DNA of 13,831 bases, taken from positions 1 through 13,831 of the forward strand of contig CAMEPN010000014.1 in NCBI GenBank assembly GCA_945931735.1, given 5' to 3'. The notes beneath the pieces were generated by a model, which saw only the letters and a list, made by a program, of their open reading frames with translations, was not told where the DNA came from and ran no database searches. The stretch comes from an uncultured Clostridia bacterium (lineage in GTDB: Bacteria; Bacillota; Clostridia; Oscillospirales; Ruminococcaceae). The translations under genes and the position numbers were made by a program. The first letter of the stretch is position 1. Every line of letters begins with the position of its first letter. Shown piece by piece: positions 5,581 through 13,455 of this stretch.

Positions 5581-7869
5581 TCATAAAGCCTGCGGCGTGT
5601 TCACAGCGCTTTCGGGCAGGAGATAGTCCCGATATACCTCCTCAGCGAGGTCATAATATTCCTCGGATATCCAGCGCTCCACGTATTCCTTATTTCCGCC
5701 GATAAAACCATAATAGCCGTCCGCCTTGGTCAGTATGAGCAGGTACGCGGTTTCTGTTGTAAACGGGGATACCGCGCAGGCGCCCTTTTCAAGCTCCGCG
5801 ATCCTGCTGTCGGTGATGTCAGCTTTTCCGAAGCTGTACCAATCAGTGACGGTGTAAACATACTTGTCGCCGCCGTAATACTCGGGGTCGTCCACTGACT
5901 GCTCGGTCACTCCGTCGCACAGCGCAATGATATCGTCTACATAATAATTATAGCCGTTTGTTCCGTCGAATTTTACGATATACGCCGCTTTGTATTCGCT
6001 CACATCAATACCGCCGCCTATATCAGCGCCGTACCGCCGCAGCAGCGAGAGCGTATTGTCCATCCACGAATATATCTGCAATCCGATTTGCGAAGAGCCG
6101 CCGTTCTTTCTCGACAGGGACAGATAAATATACATCTCGTACTCCCCGGCAGCGCTGTACAAAAGGTCGGAAGTCACCTTTTCGCTGTCCTTTTCAACTG
6201 CCCCCAGAAATTCATCTACGGTAAGCCCGCTCGTGTCTGTGACCGACTGCCTGCTGGAGCTGTAAGCAGTGACCGCGCCTATTTCGTCACAGCCGTCTGC
6301 CTGCTCATACAGTAAATTGTTCACGGTATTGTCGTAAAATGTTTTCGGAGTGACTGCCCTTTCGATAAACTCCGCATACTGCTCCCGCGATACCCAATAT
6401 AACCGCGATACGGACGAGCCGTTTTTAAGGATATATTCTATATTAACAAAGCAGCCGCTGTTTTCGTCGGTGTCGACCGCTTCCTTGGGTATATCGCTGT
6501 GTATATCGGTGATAATTCGGATAACGTCCTCGTCGTCGGTTTCCTGAATGTGGTAATTGCTGTTCGAAACGTTGGGGTATCTGCCGTAAATATTTGCGGA
6601 AGCGCGGGCAACCTCGCCGACGTCGGGGACATAATAAGCCGCGCCGAATCCGTTCGAGAAGAACAGCACCGAGGTTATCCCCGCGCTCACCGCGACCGTC
6701 GCCGCCCATTTTGCAACCGTAATGTGGAATTTTCTGAAATTCTTCCCGCTGATAAGCTCCATGATTACATATAACACAAATGTGGATATCACCAGCCCGA
6801 TAAGCCAGCCCGCAGGAGATTCTCCGTCCTTCAGGCTGTCAAAAATCTGCTCGCATATCGGGAGCGCGACAGCGAAAATAATGACCCCGGGAATAATATA
6901 TGTCATAGAGTTGTAAACATACGGGCTGCCGACGCGTTCGTTCCTGCGGTATTTAATAAGGAAATATGCCGCCGCGAAGAATATCAGCGTAAACACAAGC
7001 GCCGATATTCCGTATTCCGGAGTAAATACCGGCAGCGCGTCCGGCACCATGGCGTTGAGCACGGGAATAAAGGACGCAAGCACCATTCCCACCGGAGAGG
7101 TAACGCCTATCTGAAGCACGCTTCTGAACGAATAATCCCATGTTGCGCCGTAGGTGTTGTTCTGCACGATATATACGCACAGCGTATGGATAAACGGTAT
7201 CGCGATATTGATAAGGACGGGGTAAATATAAGCCTCCGCCTTTTTCCCGCAGAAGGAAAGCATCATCATGGTAAGCCCGACAAGCATTACACAGGAGAAT
7301 AGCCCCGTGAACATATACTGCGTAATGAGCCAGGTATACTCCTCAGCGGAGAACAATGCGTCAAAATTGATGAAATTTATCAAAATGATACCGATCATAA
7401 TGGACAGAATATGCGGGACTATCGTTGCCGACAGCACCGCGAGGGTGTCCGCGCAGAAGCGGGTATTCCCGTTTATCGGGAGAGAATAGTCCATGTCAAC
7501 ATAGGTCTTGTCGTAAAGGTATCTGAACCCGCGCACCGTTGTCACAAGCGTAAACACGAACAGCAGAACAAGGCATATCGCCCCGATGACCATACCGGTG
7601 ACCGCAATATCGTTCCATTGATTCATTGTATTACGCGCCGTGAATGCCCAAGAATCCATGTATATGTCGATGCCCTGATCCGCAAGCTCATAATATTTTT
7701 CGCAGGCAGCGCTCAACGGAATAAGCAGCCCGAACGCGAGCGGATAGGAAAGCAGCGCAAGGATACCGTTCATTATTATATTAGGGCGCAGGAATTTCAG
7801 CTTGCAGGCGAAATACGCGCCGAACTTCGCGAACACCGCGGGCTTAACCGCCGAGCTTTGAGCTGTCAT
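5581..7869 (-). CDS. ABC-2 type transporter permease with large C-terminal extracytoplasmic domain
   Basis: A 762-residue membrane protein. About ten hydrophobic segments fill the first 430 residues, for example ILALLSYPLAFGLLIPL, VIGAICLVLLFVFTLV and FTLIFFAAAYFLI, with SLPING between early spans as in ABC-2 permeases. The remaining 330 residues are hydrophilic, rich in Tyr, Asp and Gly, and probably lie outside the membrane. The start is ATG 7869 (MTAQSSAVK), 7-8 nt after GGAGGTG. It overlaps the ATPase gene by 26 nt, so the two are translationally coupled. The substrate is unknown. By context it is the membrane partner of a YtrB-like ATPase under a YtrA-like regulator, systems linked to antibiotic or cell-envelope stress in Bacillus. 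That role is inference. Confidence 0.85.
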   Translation of the reverse strand: MTAQSSAVKPAVFAKFGAYFACKLKFLRPNIIMNGILALLSYPLAFGLLIPLSAACEKYYELADQGIDIYMDSWAFTARNTMNQWNDIAVTGMVIGAICLVLLFVFTLVTTVRGFRYLYDKTYVDMDYSLPINGNTRFCADTLAVLSATIVPHILSIMIGIILINFINFDALFSAEEYTWLITQYMFTGLFSCVMLVGLTMMMLSFCGKKAEAYIYPVLINIAIPFIHTLCVYIVQNNTYGATWDYSFRSVLQIGVTSPVGMVLASFIPVLNAMVPDALPVFTPEYGISALVFTLIFFAAAYFLIKYRRNERVGSPYVYNSMTYIIPGVIIFAVALPICEQIFDSLKDGESPAGWLIGLVISTFVLYVIMELISGKNFRKFHITVAKWAATVAVSAGITSVLFFSNGFGAAYYVPDVGEVARASANIYGRYPNVSNSNYHIQETDDEDVIRIITDIHSDIPKEAVDTDENSGCFVNIEYILKNGSSVSRLYWVSREQYAEFIERAVTPKTFYDNTVNNLLYEQADGCDEIGAVTAYSSSRQSVTDTSGLTVDEFLGAVEKDSEKVTSDLLYSAAGEYEMYIYLSLSRKNGGSSQIGLQIYSWMDNTLSLLRRYGADIGGGIDVSEYKAAYIVKFDGTNGYNYYVDDIIALCDGVTEQSVDDPEYYGGDKYVYTVTDWYSFGKADITDSRIAELEKGACAVSPFTTETAYLLILTKADGYYGFIGGNKEYVERWISEEYYDLAEEVYRDYLLPESAVNTPQAL

Positions 7870-8743
7870 AGCCGAGCACCTCCATTTCGTAAACAAATAT
7901 CTCCTCAAGCGAAAGCGGTATCTCGTCGTACAGCTTCGGGGAGAATTTCTCCACCGCCGCACGCACCGCCTCGCGGTCGCCGCGCGCTATTATGTGGACA
8001 ACGCTGCCGCTGGTTTCCATGTGCAGGATATCCACGCCGGAAAGCTGCTCCCTTGTAACGGGCGATTCAAACGCGGTCTGTATCTTGAAAACGCTTCCCT
8101 TTACGCTGTCAAGCTCCCTGTCGAAAACGACCTTTCCGTTGTGGAGAAGCCCTACCCTGTCGCAGAACTCGTCTATCTCCCCGAGATTGTGCGAGCTGAA
8201 TATAACGGTCAGCTTATTGTCGACCATCGCGTCGATAAGCATTTGCTTGACGATTATCCTCATCGTCGGGTCAAGCCCGTCGAACGCTTCGTCGAGGAAC
8301 AGATACGGCGTTCTGCACGCAATGCCGCATATGACCGCCGCCTGCCGCTTCATTCCCTTTGAAAACGTGTTCAGCCGCTTTTTCAGCGGGAGCTCCAGCG
8401 CGGAATGAAGCTTCTGCCACAGCTCCTCGGAAAAGCTGCCGTAGAACCGCTTATAATAATCCCTCATCTCCGTTAGGGTCATGTTGTTGAACTGCACCGT
8501 TTCATCGTTGATAAAGAACACTCGCTCTTTTACAGAAGCGTTGTCGTATACCTCCTCGCCGTCTATCCTGACCTCGCCCGAATTTGCCCTGTATATACCC
8601 GAAAGCAGACGCAGCAGCGTGGATTTTCCCGCGCCGTTAGACCCGAGCAGGCCATAGGCGCAGCCCTCGGGAACGGAAAGCGTTATCCCGTCGAGCGCGT
8701 TTTTGTCGTCAAAGCGCATGACCGCATTCCTGACCTCAATCAT
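7844..8743 (-). CDS. ABC transporter ATP-binding protein (YtrB-like)
   Basis: 299 residues with a full nucleotide-binding domain: Walker A GSNGAGKST (34-42), signature FSKGMKRQ (127-134, a non-canonical LSGGQ), Walker B YLFLDE (147-152) followed by the D-loop GLD, and H-loop His185 in SSH. About 90 residues after the core form a C-terminal accessory domain. The start is ATG 8743 with GGGAGG 7 nt upstream inside the GntR gene. It overlaps that gene by 8 nt at its 5' end and the permease by 26 nt at its 3' end. It powers the permease next to it. A longer reading from 8785 lacks this ribosome binding site. Confidence 0.93.
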   Translation of the reverse strand: MIEVRNAVMRFDDKNALDGITLSVPEGCAYGLLGSNGAGKSTLLRLLSGIYRANSGEVRIDGEEVYDNASVKERVFFINDETVQFNNMTLTEMRDYYKRFYGSFSEELWQKLHSALELPLKKRLNTFSKGMKRQAAVICGIACRTPYLFLDEAFDGLDPTMRIIVKQMLIDAMVDNKLTVIFSSHNLGEIDEFCDRVGLLHNGKVVFDRELDSVKGSVFKIQTAFESPVTREQLSGVDILHMETSGSVVHIIARGDREAVRAAVEKFSPKLYDEIPLSLEEIFVYEMEVLGYDSSKLGG

Positions 8744-9122
8744 GATTTCCTCCCTTTCCGCCGCCCGACCAGACCGTTTCGGCAAGCGACTTTATCTCCT
8801 CAAGCCCGACTCCCGCCGCATACGCATTGCGAAGCTCCTTCTCCGTCCGCTTCAGCGCGTCTTTTTTCGCAGCGGCAGCCGCGCCGCTCCCTTTTGAAAC
8901 ATAGCTGCCCTTCGCGGGTATGGAATAAATGAACCCCGCCTGCTCGAGCTGCGCATACGCTTTCTGCACCGTGTTCGGGTTTATCCCGAACTGCTTCGCG
9001 ACCTCGCGCACCGCGGGGAGCTTTTCGTCGGGCAAAAGCTCGCCCGATGTAACGAGCCGCGATATGCCGTTATAAAGCTGCTCGTATATCGGGAGCTTTC
9101 CCTCCAGCCTTATATTAAGCAT
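8736..9122 (-). CDS. GntR family transcriptional regulator, YtrA subfamily
   Basis: 128 residues. A winged-helix GntR domain (about 8-77) starts with PIYEQLYNGISRLVTSG, carries LPAVREVAKQFGINPNTVQK, and ends in the wing GSYVSKG. The short helical tail (about 50 residues) is the YtrA type, without a large ligand-binding domain. ATG 9122 has AAAGGAGG 7 nt upstream. An in-frame ATG at 9200 lies inside the promoter and is not the start. It is the first gene of the GntR-ATPase-permease operon and probably represses it through the dyad at 9147-9169. Confidence 0.93.
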   Translation of the reverse strand: MLNIRLEGKLPIYEQLYNGISRLVTSGELLPDEKLPAVREVAKQFGINPNTVQKAYAQLEQAGFIYSIPAKGSYVSKGSGAAAAAKKDALKRTEKELRNAYAAGVGLEEIKSLAETVWSGGGKGGNHD

Positions 9123-9146
9123 TGCCGTCCTCCTTTGCTGTATTAT

Positions 9147-9169
9147 CTGTATTAATTGTGTTAGTACAG
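9147..9169 (-). promoter_or_regulatory. Operator-like dyad for the GntR regulator
   Basis: A 23-bp imperfect palindrome: CTGTA, one base, TAA, five bases, TTA, one base, TACAG. Eight of eleven arm pairs match. It begins 2 bases beyond the -10 hexamer and covers the expected transcription start. A further CTGTATTA direct repeat lies at 9138-9145. GntR autoregulation is inference from position. Confidence 0.65.
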
Positions 9170-9171
9170 TT

Positions 9172-9200
9172 ATTGTAGCATACATCTTCTTGTTTGTCAA
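9172..9200 (-). promoter_or_regulatory. Sigma-A promoter of the GntR-ABC operon
   Basis: TTGACA (9195-9200), a 17-base spacer and TACAAT (9172-9177) on the minus strand. The leader to ATG 9122 is about 45 nt. Confidence 0.87.
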
Positions 9201-9232
9201 TAGGCAGACTGAAATTTTTTAAAAATTCCTAT

Positions 9233-9262
9233 AAAAAACGGCAGCCCGCTGTCGGACTGCCG
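9233..9262 (-). terminator. Terminator after the TPM-domain gene
   Basis: In the minus-strand RNA a CGGCAGUCC/GGGCUGCCG stem (9 pairs, one G-U) with loop GACAGC is followed by UUUUUU. It lies about 15 nt beyond the stop codon at 9277. Confidence 0.9.
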
Positions 9263-9276
9263 CCTTAAATATTTTA

Positions 9277-10050
9277 TCAGAACGATCCGCCGCCTCCGCC
9301 GTGCTCCGAGCCGGAAGAGGAGGCGTGCGTGCTCGAGCCGCCGTCGTCTTTCGGCTTTTCGCGGCGCTCCAGCTTTGAATAGAGGAATATATCGCGGCTG
9401 CGGGTCACGTTGAAGCTCCCGCTCCTTACATAATCAACAGCGGACGACCGTGCGCGAACGGACTTGAGCTGAGCCCGCCATACAAGGCAGATGATGAGCG
9501 CAATTACCGCGCCGACGCCTATCGCTATCGGGATAAGCACGGGCGGAACGGAGCCTTTCGGGAGATTTCCCGAGTCATAAGGTCTGCCGCTTCTCGCCTG
9601 ATCAACAAAATCAACGCACAGGTCTGCGAAAACGCCGAACGCTTTGTAGTAGTCGCCCTCGCTGAGGTACGGCTTGAACTGTTCCGACATATATTCAAGC
9701 CCCGCGTCTGTCACGGCGGTTATTCCGTAGCCCTTTGTGGAGATATGCCAGTCGCGCCCCGAAATATCCACGAAGAGCAGTATCCCGTCGCCGCGGTAGC
9801 CGTTATAGTCGTAAAAATCGTCCGCGTAAGCCACGGGGGACTCTTCAATATCGCTGTCGGTGACAACGACTATATCCATTCCAAGCTCATCGCTTACGCT
9901 GTCAAGCTTCGCGGAGATCTCCTCCGCCTCGCCCGCGCTTAGCGCTCCCGCAAAGTCGCAAAGGCGCTCACTGTCTGCCGCAGACGCACAGACCGAGCAG
10001 ACCGCAAAAATGACCGCCGCAAAAAATGCGGATAAAAAACGTTTTTTCAT
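9277..10050 (-). CDS. TPM-domain membrane protein (YgcG-like)
   Basis: 257 residues. A signal peptide (1-24, cleavage likely after CASA) precedes a TPM domain (about 28-152). This has the family pattern RGDGILLFVDISGRDWHIST (86-105) followed by KGYGI, and an N-terminal LCDFAGALS. A membrane span follows at about 169-191, then a cytoplasmic tail ending in GSEHGGGGGSF. Gly/Ser-rich ends are common in YgcG proteins. TPM domains are linked to membrane-protein quality control, or to phosphatase activity in plant homologues; the bacterial role is unsettled. ATG 10050 has AAGGAGGG in the 12-nt gap after the zinc-ribbon gene, so the two are co-transcribed. Confidence 0.9.
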   Translation of the reverse strand: MKKRFLSAFFAAVIFAVCSVCASAADSERLCDFAGALSAGEAEEISAKLDSVSDELGMDIVVVTDSDIEESPVAYADDFYDYNGYRGDGILLFVDISGRDWHISTKGYGITAVTDAGLEYMSEQFKPYLSEGDYYKAFGVFADLCVDFVDQARSGRPYDSGNLPKGSVPPVLIPIAIGVGAVIALIICLVWRAQLKSVRARSSAVDYVRSGSFNVTRSRDIFLYSKLERREKPKDDGGSSTHASSSGSEHGGGGGSF

Positions 10051-10062
10051 CGCGCACCCTCC

Positions 10063-11148
10063 TTACAGCAGCCAGAACAGCAGCCCGATAAGGTATGCCG
10101 CCGCCCCGAAAATGACCGTGAACAGCGCGAACCATTTCCAGAAAGCCGCTCTGTCCGTCGGGAGGTTGCCGACGAATTTTCCCGTCTGACCGTTCATCGC
10201 AAAGGTGTATTTCTGCCCGTTCCATGTGGTGTTGAGTATCCATACGGGCAGGAGCGCGTATCTCGCCTTGCCGTTGTGCAGGCGAATGCTCGAAAATTCC
10301 GGCGTTACCGTCGTGTAGCCTTGAACGGTGCTTCGGAAAGCATTCTCGGTGCTTTTCTTAACGCGCTCGTTCGCGCGGGAAACGGAGCTTTCCGCGTCAA
10401 CGTCGTATTTATCCGCAAGGTAGCCCGCCAGATATGCCGTCTGAAAATCCACCGCTCCGTCCATTTCAAACGGCTCGATCGACTCCATAAGGTCGTCGGC
10501 AAGCTTCGTTGTGCCGTTTACGGGAACGTCGTCAAAGCCGAGGCTGCCGCTTCTTAATACGGCAAAATAGCTCGTTTCGGTGTAGTAATAGTTGCTGTCG
10601 CTCCATCTGCGCACCTTTGTCGCGCGGTAGCGCATATCCGCGTCGGCGTCCGCTCCGAAAAGCCAGAACGGAATGTAAACGCCGCGTATCTCGTCGATAT
10701 GGTTGGACGACGAAAACGCCTTTGGAAGGAACTTCTTGCCCTTGAGATGTTCTGCAAGCCCACGCTTCGCAGCTTCCTTGTCGAACTTAAACGGGATAAC
10801 GATATCCGGTCTGCGCGAGCCGGAAAGCCTGTCGGTTAGCACAACGGGGCTGTCGCAGAACGGGCAGCTCGTCGCGGCAGTCACCTCGTCGGCGACTATC
10901 TCGCCGCCGCAGGAATTGCAGACATAGGAACGAAGCGCGCCCGTTTCGTCCGCCTGCCATTCGCCGCCGTCGGTGTCCCACTGCATATCCTCGGGGCGCT
11001 CCTCCGAAAGTCCTTCGTCAAGCTCCTTGAGCGTTTCCATATCGTATTCCGTGCCGCAGTAGGGGCACTTCATCTTCTGAAGCCCGCTGTCGAATGCTAT
11101 CGAGCCGTTGCAGCACGGGCATTTGTAATCCTGTATTGTTTCAGGCAA
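10063..11148 (-). CDS. Double zinc-ribbon protein with C-terminal membrane segment
   Basis: 361 residues. Two zinc ribbons occur at the N-terminus: CxxC pairs at 10/13 and 28/31, then 77/80 and 95/98. A soluble region of about 220 residues follows, with RGVYIPFWLFGADADADMRY (155-174) and the domain end LLPVWILNTTWNGQKYTFAM (299-318). A single hydrophobic segment ends the protein (about 339-361). Such proteins are often annotated as TFIIB-type zinc ribbon proteins, but the membrane end argues against a role in transcription. The start is TTG 11148 (MPETIQDYKC), 8 nt after AAGGAG. No ATG fits, and the upstream in-frame reading begins above the -35. It sits directly before the TPM gene. Confidence 0.85.
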   Translation of the reverse strand: MPETIQDYKCPCCNGSIAFDSGLQKMKCPYCGTEYDMETLKELDEGLSEERPEDMQWDTDGGEWQADETGALRSYVCNSCGGEIVADEVTAATSCPFCDSPVVLTDRLSGSRRPDIVIPFKFDKEAAKRGLAEHLKGKKFLPKAFSSSNHIDEIRGVYIPFWLFGADADADMRYRATKVRRWSDSNYYYTETSYFAVLRSGSLGFDDVPVNGTTKLADDLMESIEPFEMDGAVDFQTAYLAGYLADKYDVDAESSVSRANERVKKSTENAFRSTVQGYTTVTPEFSSIRLHNGKARYALLPVWILNTTWNGQKYTFAMNGQTGKFVGNLPTDRAAFWKWFALFTVIFGAAAYLIGLLFWLL

Positions 11149-11178
11149 AATATCAGCTCCTTTTCGGTGGTTTGTTTC

Positions 11179-11207
11179 ATTATACAATAAAATGGAATTT
11201 ATTGCAA
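11179..11207 (-). promoter_or_regulatory. Sigma-A promoter of the zinc-ribbon/TPM operon
   Basis: TTGCAA (11202-11207), a 17-base spacer and TATAAT (11179-11184) on the minus strand. The leader before the TTG start is only about 25 nt, which supports that start. Confidence 0.85.
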
Positions 11208-11308
11208 TAGTTTTTTCATATCTGCGGCACATAGTGAGTGTTGATTTTCACCGTCATTTGTAACAAAAAAATATACTTGATTTTTACGCTTACGCCTCTT
11301 GTTTATGG

Positions 11309-11337
11309 TTGAAACAAATGAAATTTTGTTGTATAAT
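11309..11337 (+). promoter_or_regulatory. Sigma-A promoter of the chemoreceptor-GH3 operon
   Basis: TTGAAA (11309-11314), a 17-base spacer and TATAAT (11332-11337) on the plus strand. A CGGCGG/CCGCCG stem with a 15-nt loop (11349-11375) lies in the leader just before the ribosome binding site. I see no sigma-D motif and no c-di-GMP riboswitch core. It is divergent from the promoter at 11179-11207, with about 100 bases between. Confidence 0.8.
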
Positions 11338-11394
11338 ATTATTAAATACGGCGGTCTTGTCTTATTTTGCCGCCGACAGGAAAGAAGGATAAAC

Positions 11395-13455
11395 TTGAAA
11401 ACAATCAGATCGAAAATCACCGCGCTGGTCATTTCAGTCGCGGGAATAGGCTGCTTTGTACTGGGCGGCTTTTGTATTAAAATGTCGCAGGACGCCATCA
11501 TCAACGACTCAAACAAGCTGCTGTCGTCGGCGTGCTCGAATACCGCTTCGGAAATAAATTCCTACCTTACGACCGTAGAGCAGTCGGTTGACACCGCTGC
11601 CGACTACGCCCTCGCAAGCCTTGGAGATTTCAGCAAATTCAAGACCGACAGCTCGTATGTCACCGAATACGCCGAAAACTTCAAGCAGTATTTCATGACC
11701 GCCGCCGCAAACACCAACGGCGCGATAACCGCTTACATAAGATTTAACCCCGACTTCACCGACCCGACATCGGGAATATTCTTCACCCGAAACAGCACCG
11801 AGGAGCAGTTCCAGAGCGTGACCCCGACGGATTTCAGCATTTATGACAAGAACGATATGGCGCACGTCGGCTGGTATTACATTCCCGTAAACAACGGCGC
11901 GCCGATCTGGATGTCGCCTTATCTCAACGAGAACATCGGCGTTTACATGATTTCCTACGTTGTCCCGCTGACGGTAAACGGAGAGAACCTAGGCATCGTC
12001 GGCATGGATATCGACTTCACCTTTATCGAGAAAATGGCGGCAGAGTCCGACGAATACGAAACGCTGTCGGCATTCATTCTCAACGACGAAAAACAGGTTA
12101 TGTACCACGATACGATCGCGTTCGGCACCTCCCTTGACGAGGTGAACACCGACGGCGGAATGACAAGGCTTATCGGCGAGCTGGATAACGGCTCCTCCGA
12201 GGGCAGCGGCATAAACATCTCCTTTGACGGCGTGAGCAAGAAGGCAGTATTCTCCTCCCTTAACAACAGCATGAAGCTTGTCCTCACCGTAGACGAAAGC
12301 GAAATAAGCACGCAGCGCAACATAATCATCATCGCAAGCGTGGTCATTGAGGTAATAGTTATAGCTATCGGCTCGCTGCTCGCGTTCATTATTTCCGTAA
12401 AAATGACAAACCCGCTCCGCAGGCTGAATGACGCCGCAAAAAGGATCGCCGCCGGCGAGCTTGACGTCGAGGTCGAAAACGGCGGTAAGGACGAGATAGG
12501 CGCGCTCAGCGAAAGCTTCTCCATGACCGCCGACCGTCTGCGCAGCTATGTAATGTGTATCAACGAGATAACCGCAGTGCTTGACGATATCGCGGGAGGA
12601 AATCTCAACTTCTCGCTCAGCGGGGATTACGCGGGCGAATTTGCGAAGATAAAGACCGCGCTCGAGAATATTTCCGACTCCCTCAACGAAACCTTAAAGG
12701 ATATCCGCTGCGCGTCCGAGCAGGTCGCGAACGGCTCCGAGCAGGTCGCAGCGGGAGCGCAGTCCCTCGCGCAGAGCAGCACCGAGCAGTCCGCCGCAGT
12801 TCAGGAGCTTAACGAAGCCGTTGCTGAGCTTGAGGAGAAGATACGCGAAAACTCCGAAAGCGTCCGCACCGCATTTGACGCGTCCGAAAAGGCTGCCGTC
12901 GGCATGAAGGAAAGCAGCGAAAACATGACCAACATGATGAACGCGATGAACGACATCAGCGACGCGTCCGAGCAGATAAACCACATCGTAAAGACCGTCG
13001 ACGGCATCGCGACGCAGACGAATATCCTCGCGATAAACGCAGCGATCGAAGCCGCTCGCGCGGGCGAAGCGGGCAAGGGCTTCTCCGTCGTTGCGGGAGA
13101 AATACAGTCGCTCGCCGCAAAGACCGCAGAGGCGACAAAGGAGATATCCGACCTCGTAAAGAATGTCCTCGAAAGAGTTGCGCGCGGAACAGAGGCTGCC
13201 GAAAACACTGGCAAGTCGCTTGAGGGCGTGGCAGAGGTCGCAATGGCGATCGAAAACGAGCTTAACGGAATATCCGAAAGCAGCGAGCTTCAGACGCATT
13301 CCGTCGAGCAGATAAGCAGCAGAGTGTCCGAGATATCCAACGCCGTCCAGACTAACAGCGCGACCGCGGAGCAGAGCGCGGCGGCAAGCGAGGAAATGAG
13401 CAGTCAGGCGCAGCTTCTCCAAGAAAGGATAAACGGATTTCAGCTTAAAAAATAA
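11395..13455 (+). CDS. Methyl-accepting chemotaxis protein (dCache, tandem HAMP)
   Basis: 686 residues. A membrane segment at about 8-28 is followed by a large extracytoplasmic double-Cache sensor (about 35-305), with [20 protein letters not shown] (172-191) and GIVGMDIDF. The second membrane span is at about 309-336, then HAMP (337-389) and a second HAMP-like unit (about 390-437). The signalling domain holds the conserved hairpin [20 protein letters not shown] (540-559) followed by [11 protein letters not shown]. Around GWYYIP (159-164) I do not see the Arg of the amino-acid-binding dCache motif, so the ligand may not be an amino acid. The start is TTG 11395 after GAAGGA; an in-frame ATG at 11299 lies upstream of the promoter. 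The stop overlaps the GH3 start. Confidence 0.93.
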   Translation: MKTIRSKITALVISVAGIGCFVLGGFCIKMSQDAIINDSNKLLSSACSNTASEINSYLTTVEQSVDTAADYALASLGDFSKFKTDSSYVTEYAENFKQYFMTAAANTNGAITAYIRFNPDFTDPTSGIFFTRNSTEEQFQSVTPTDFSIYDKNDMAHVGWYYIPVNNGAPIWMSPYLNENIGVYMISYVVPLTVNGENLGIVGMDIDFTFIEKMAAESDEYETLSAFILNDEKQVMYHDTIAFGTSLDEVNTDGGMTRLIGELDNGSSEGSGINISFDGVSKKAVFSSLNNSMKLVLTVDESEISTQRNIIIIASVVIEVIVIAIGSLLAFIISVKMTNPLRRLNDAAKRIAAGELDVEVENGGKDEIGALSESFSMTADRLRSYVMCINEITAVLDDIAGGNLNFSLSGDYAGEFAKIKTALENISDSLNETLKDIRCASEQVANGSEQVAAGAQSLAQSSTEQSAAVQELNEAVAELEEKIRENSESVRTAFDASEKAAVGMKESSENMTNMMNAMNDISDASEQINHIVKTVDGIATQTNILAINAAIEAARAGEAGKGFSVVAGEIQSLAAKTAEATKEISDLVKNVLERVARGTEAAENTGKSLEGVAEVAMAIENELNGISESSELQTHSVEQISSRVSEISNAVQTNSATAEQSAAASEEMSSQAQLLQERINGFQLKK

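Noticed and set aside
9123..9200. Longer GntR reading from ATG 9200
   Set aside because: It would begin in the -35 hexamer. ATG 9122 has AAAGGAGG at the right distance and starts at the family-typical N-terminus.
11299..11394. Longer chemoreceptor reading from ATG 11299
   Set aside because: It would start upstream of the -35 and -10 elements, has no Shine-Dalgarno and adds no membrane-like sequence. TTG 11395 has a ribosome binding site and gives a normal MCP N-terminus.
11338..11394. Possible c-di-GMP or other riboswitch before the chemoreceptor
   Set aside because: Only one simple hairpin with a 15-nt loop is present, with no conserved riboswitch core and too little length.
12694..13422. 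A 242-codon open frame on the minus strand inside the chemoreceptor gene
   Set aside because: It is antisense to a clearly conserved MCP signalling domain, has no ribosome binding site, and has an Arg/Cys/Leu-rich composition typical of a shadow frame.
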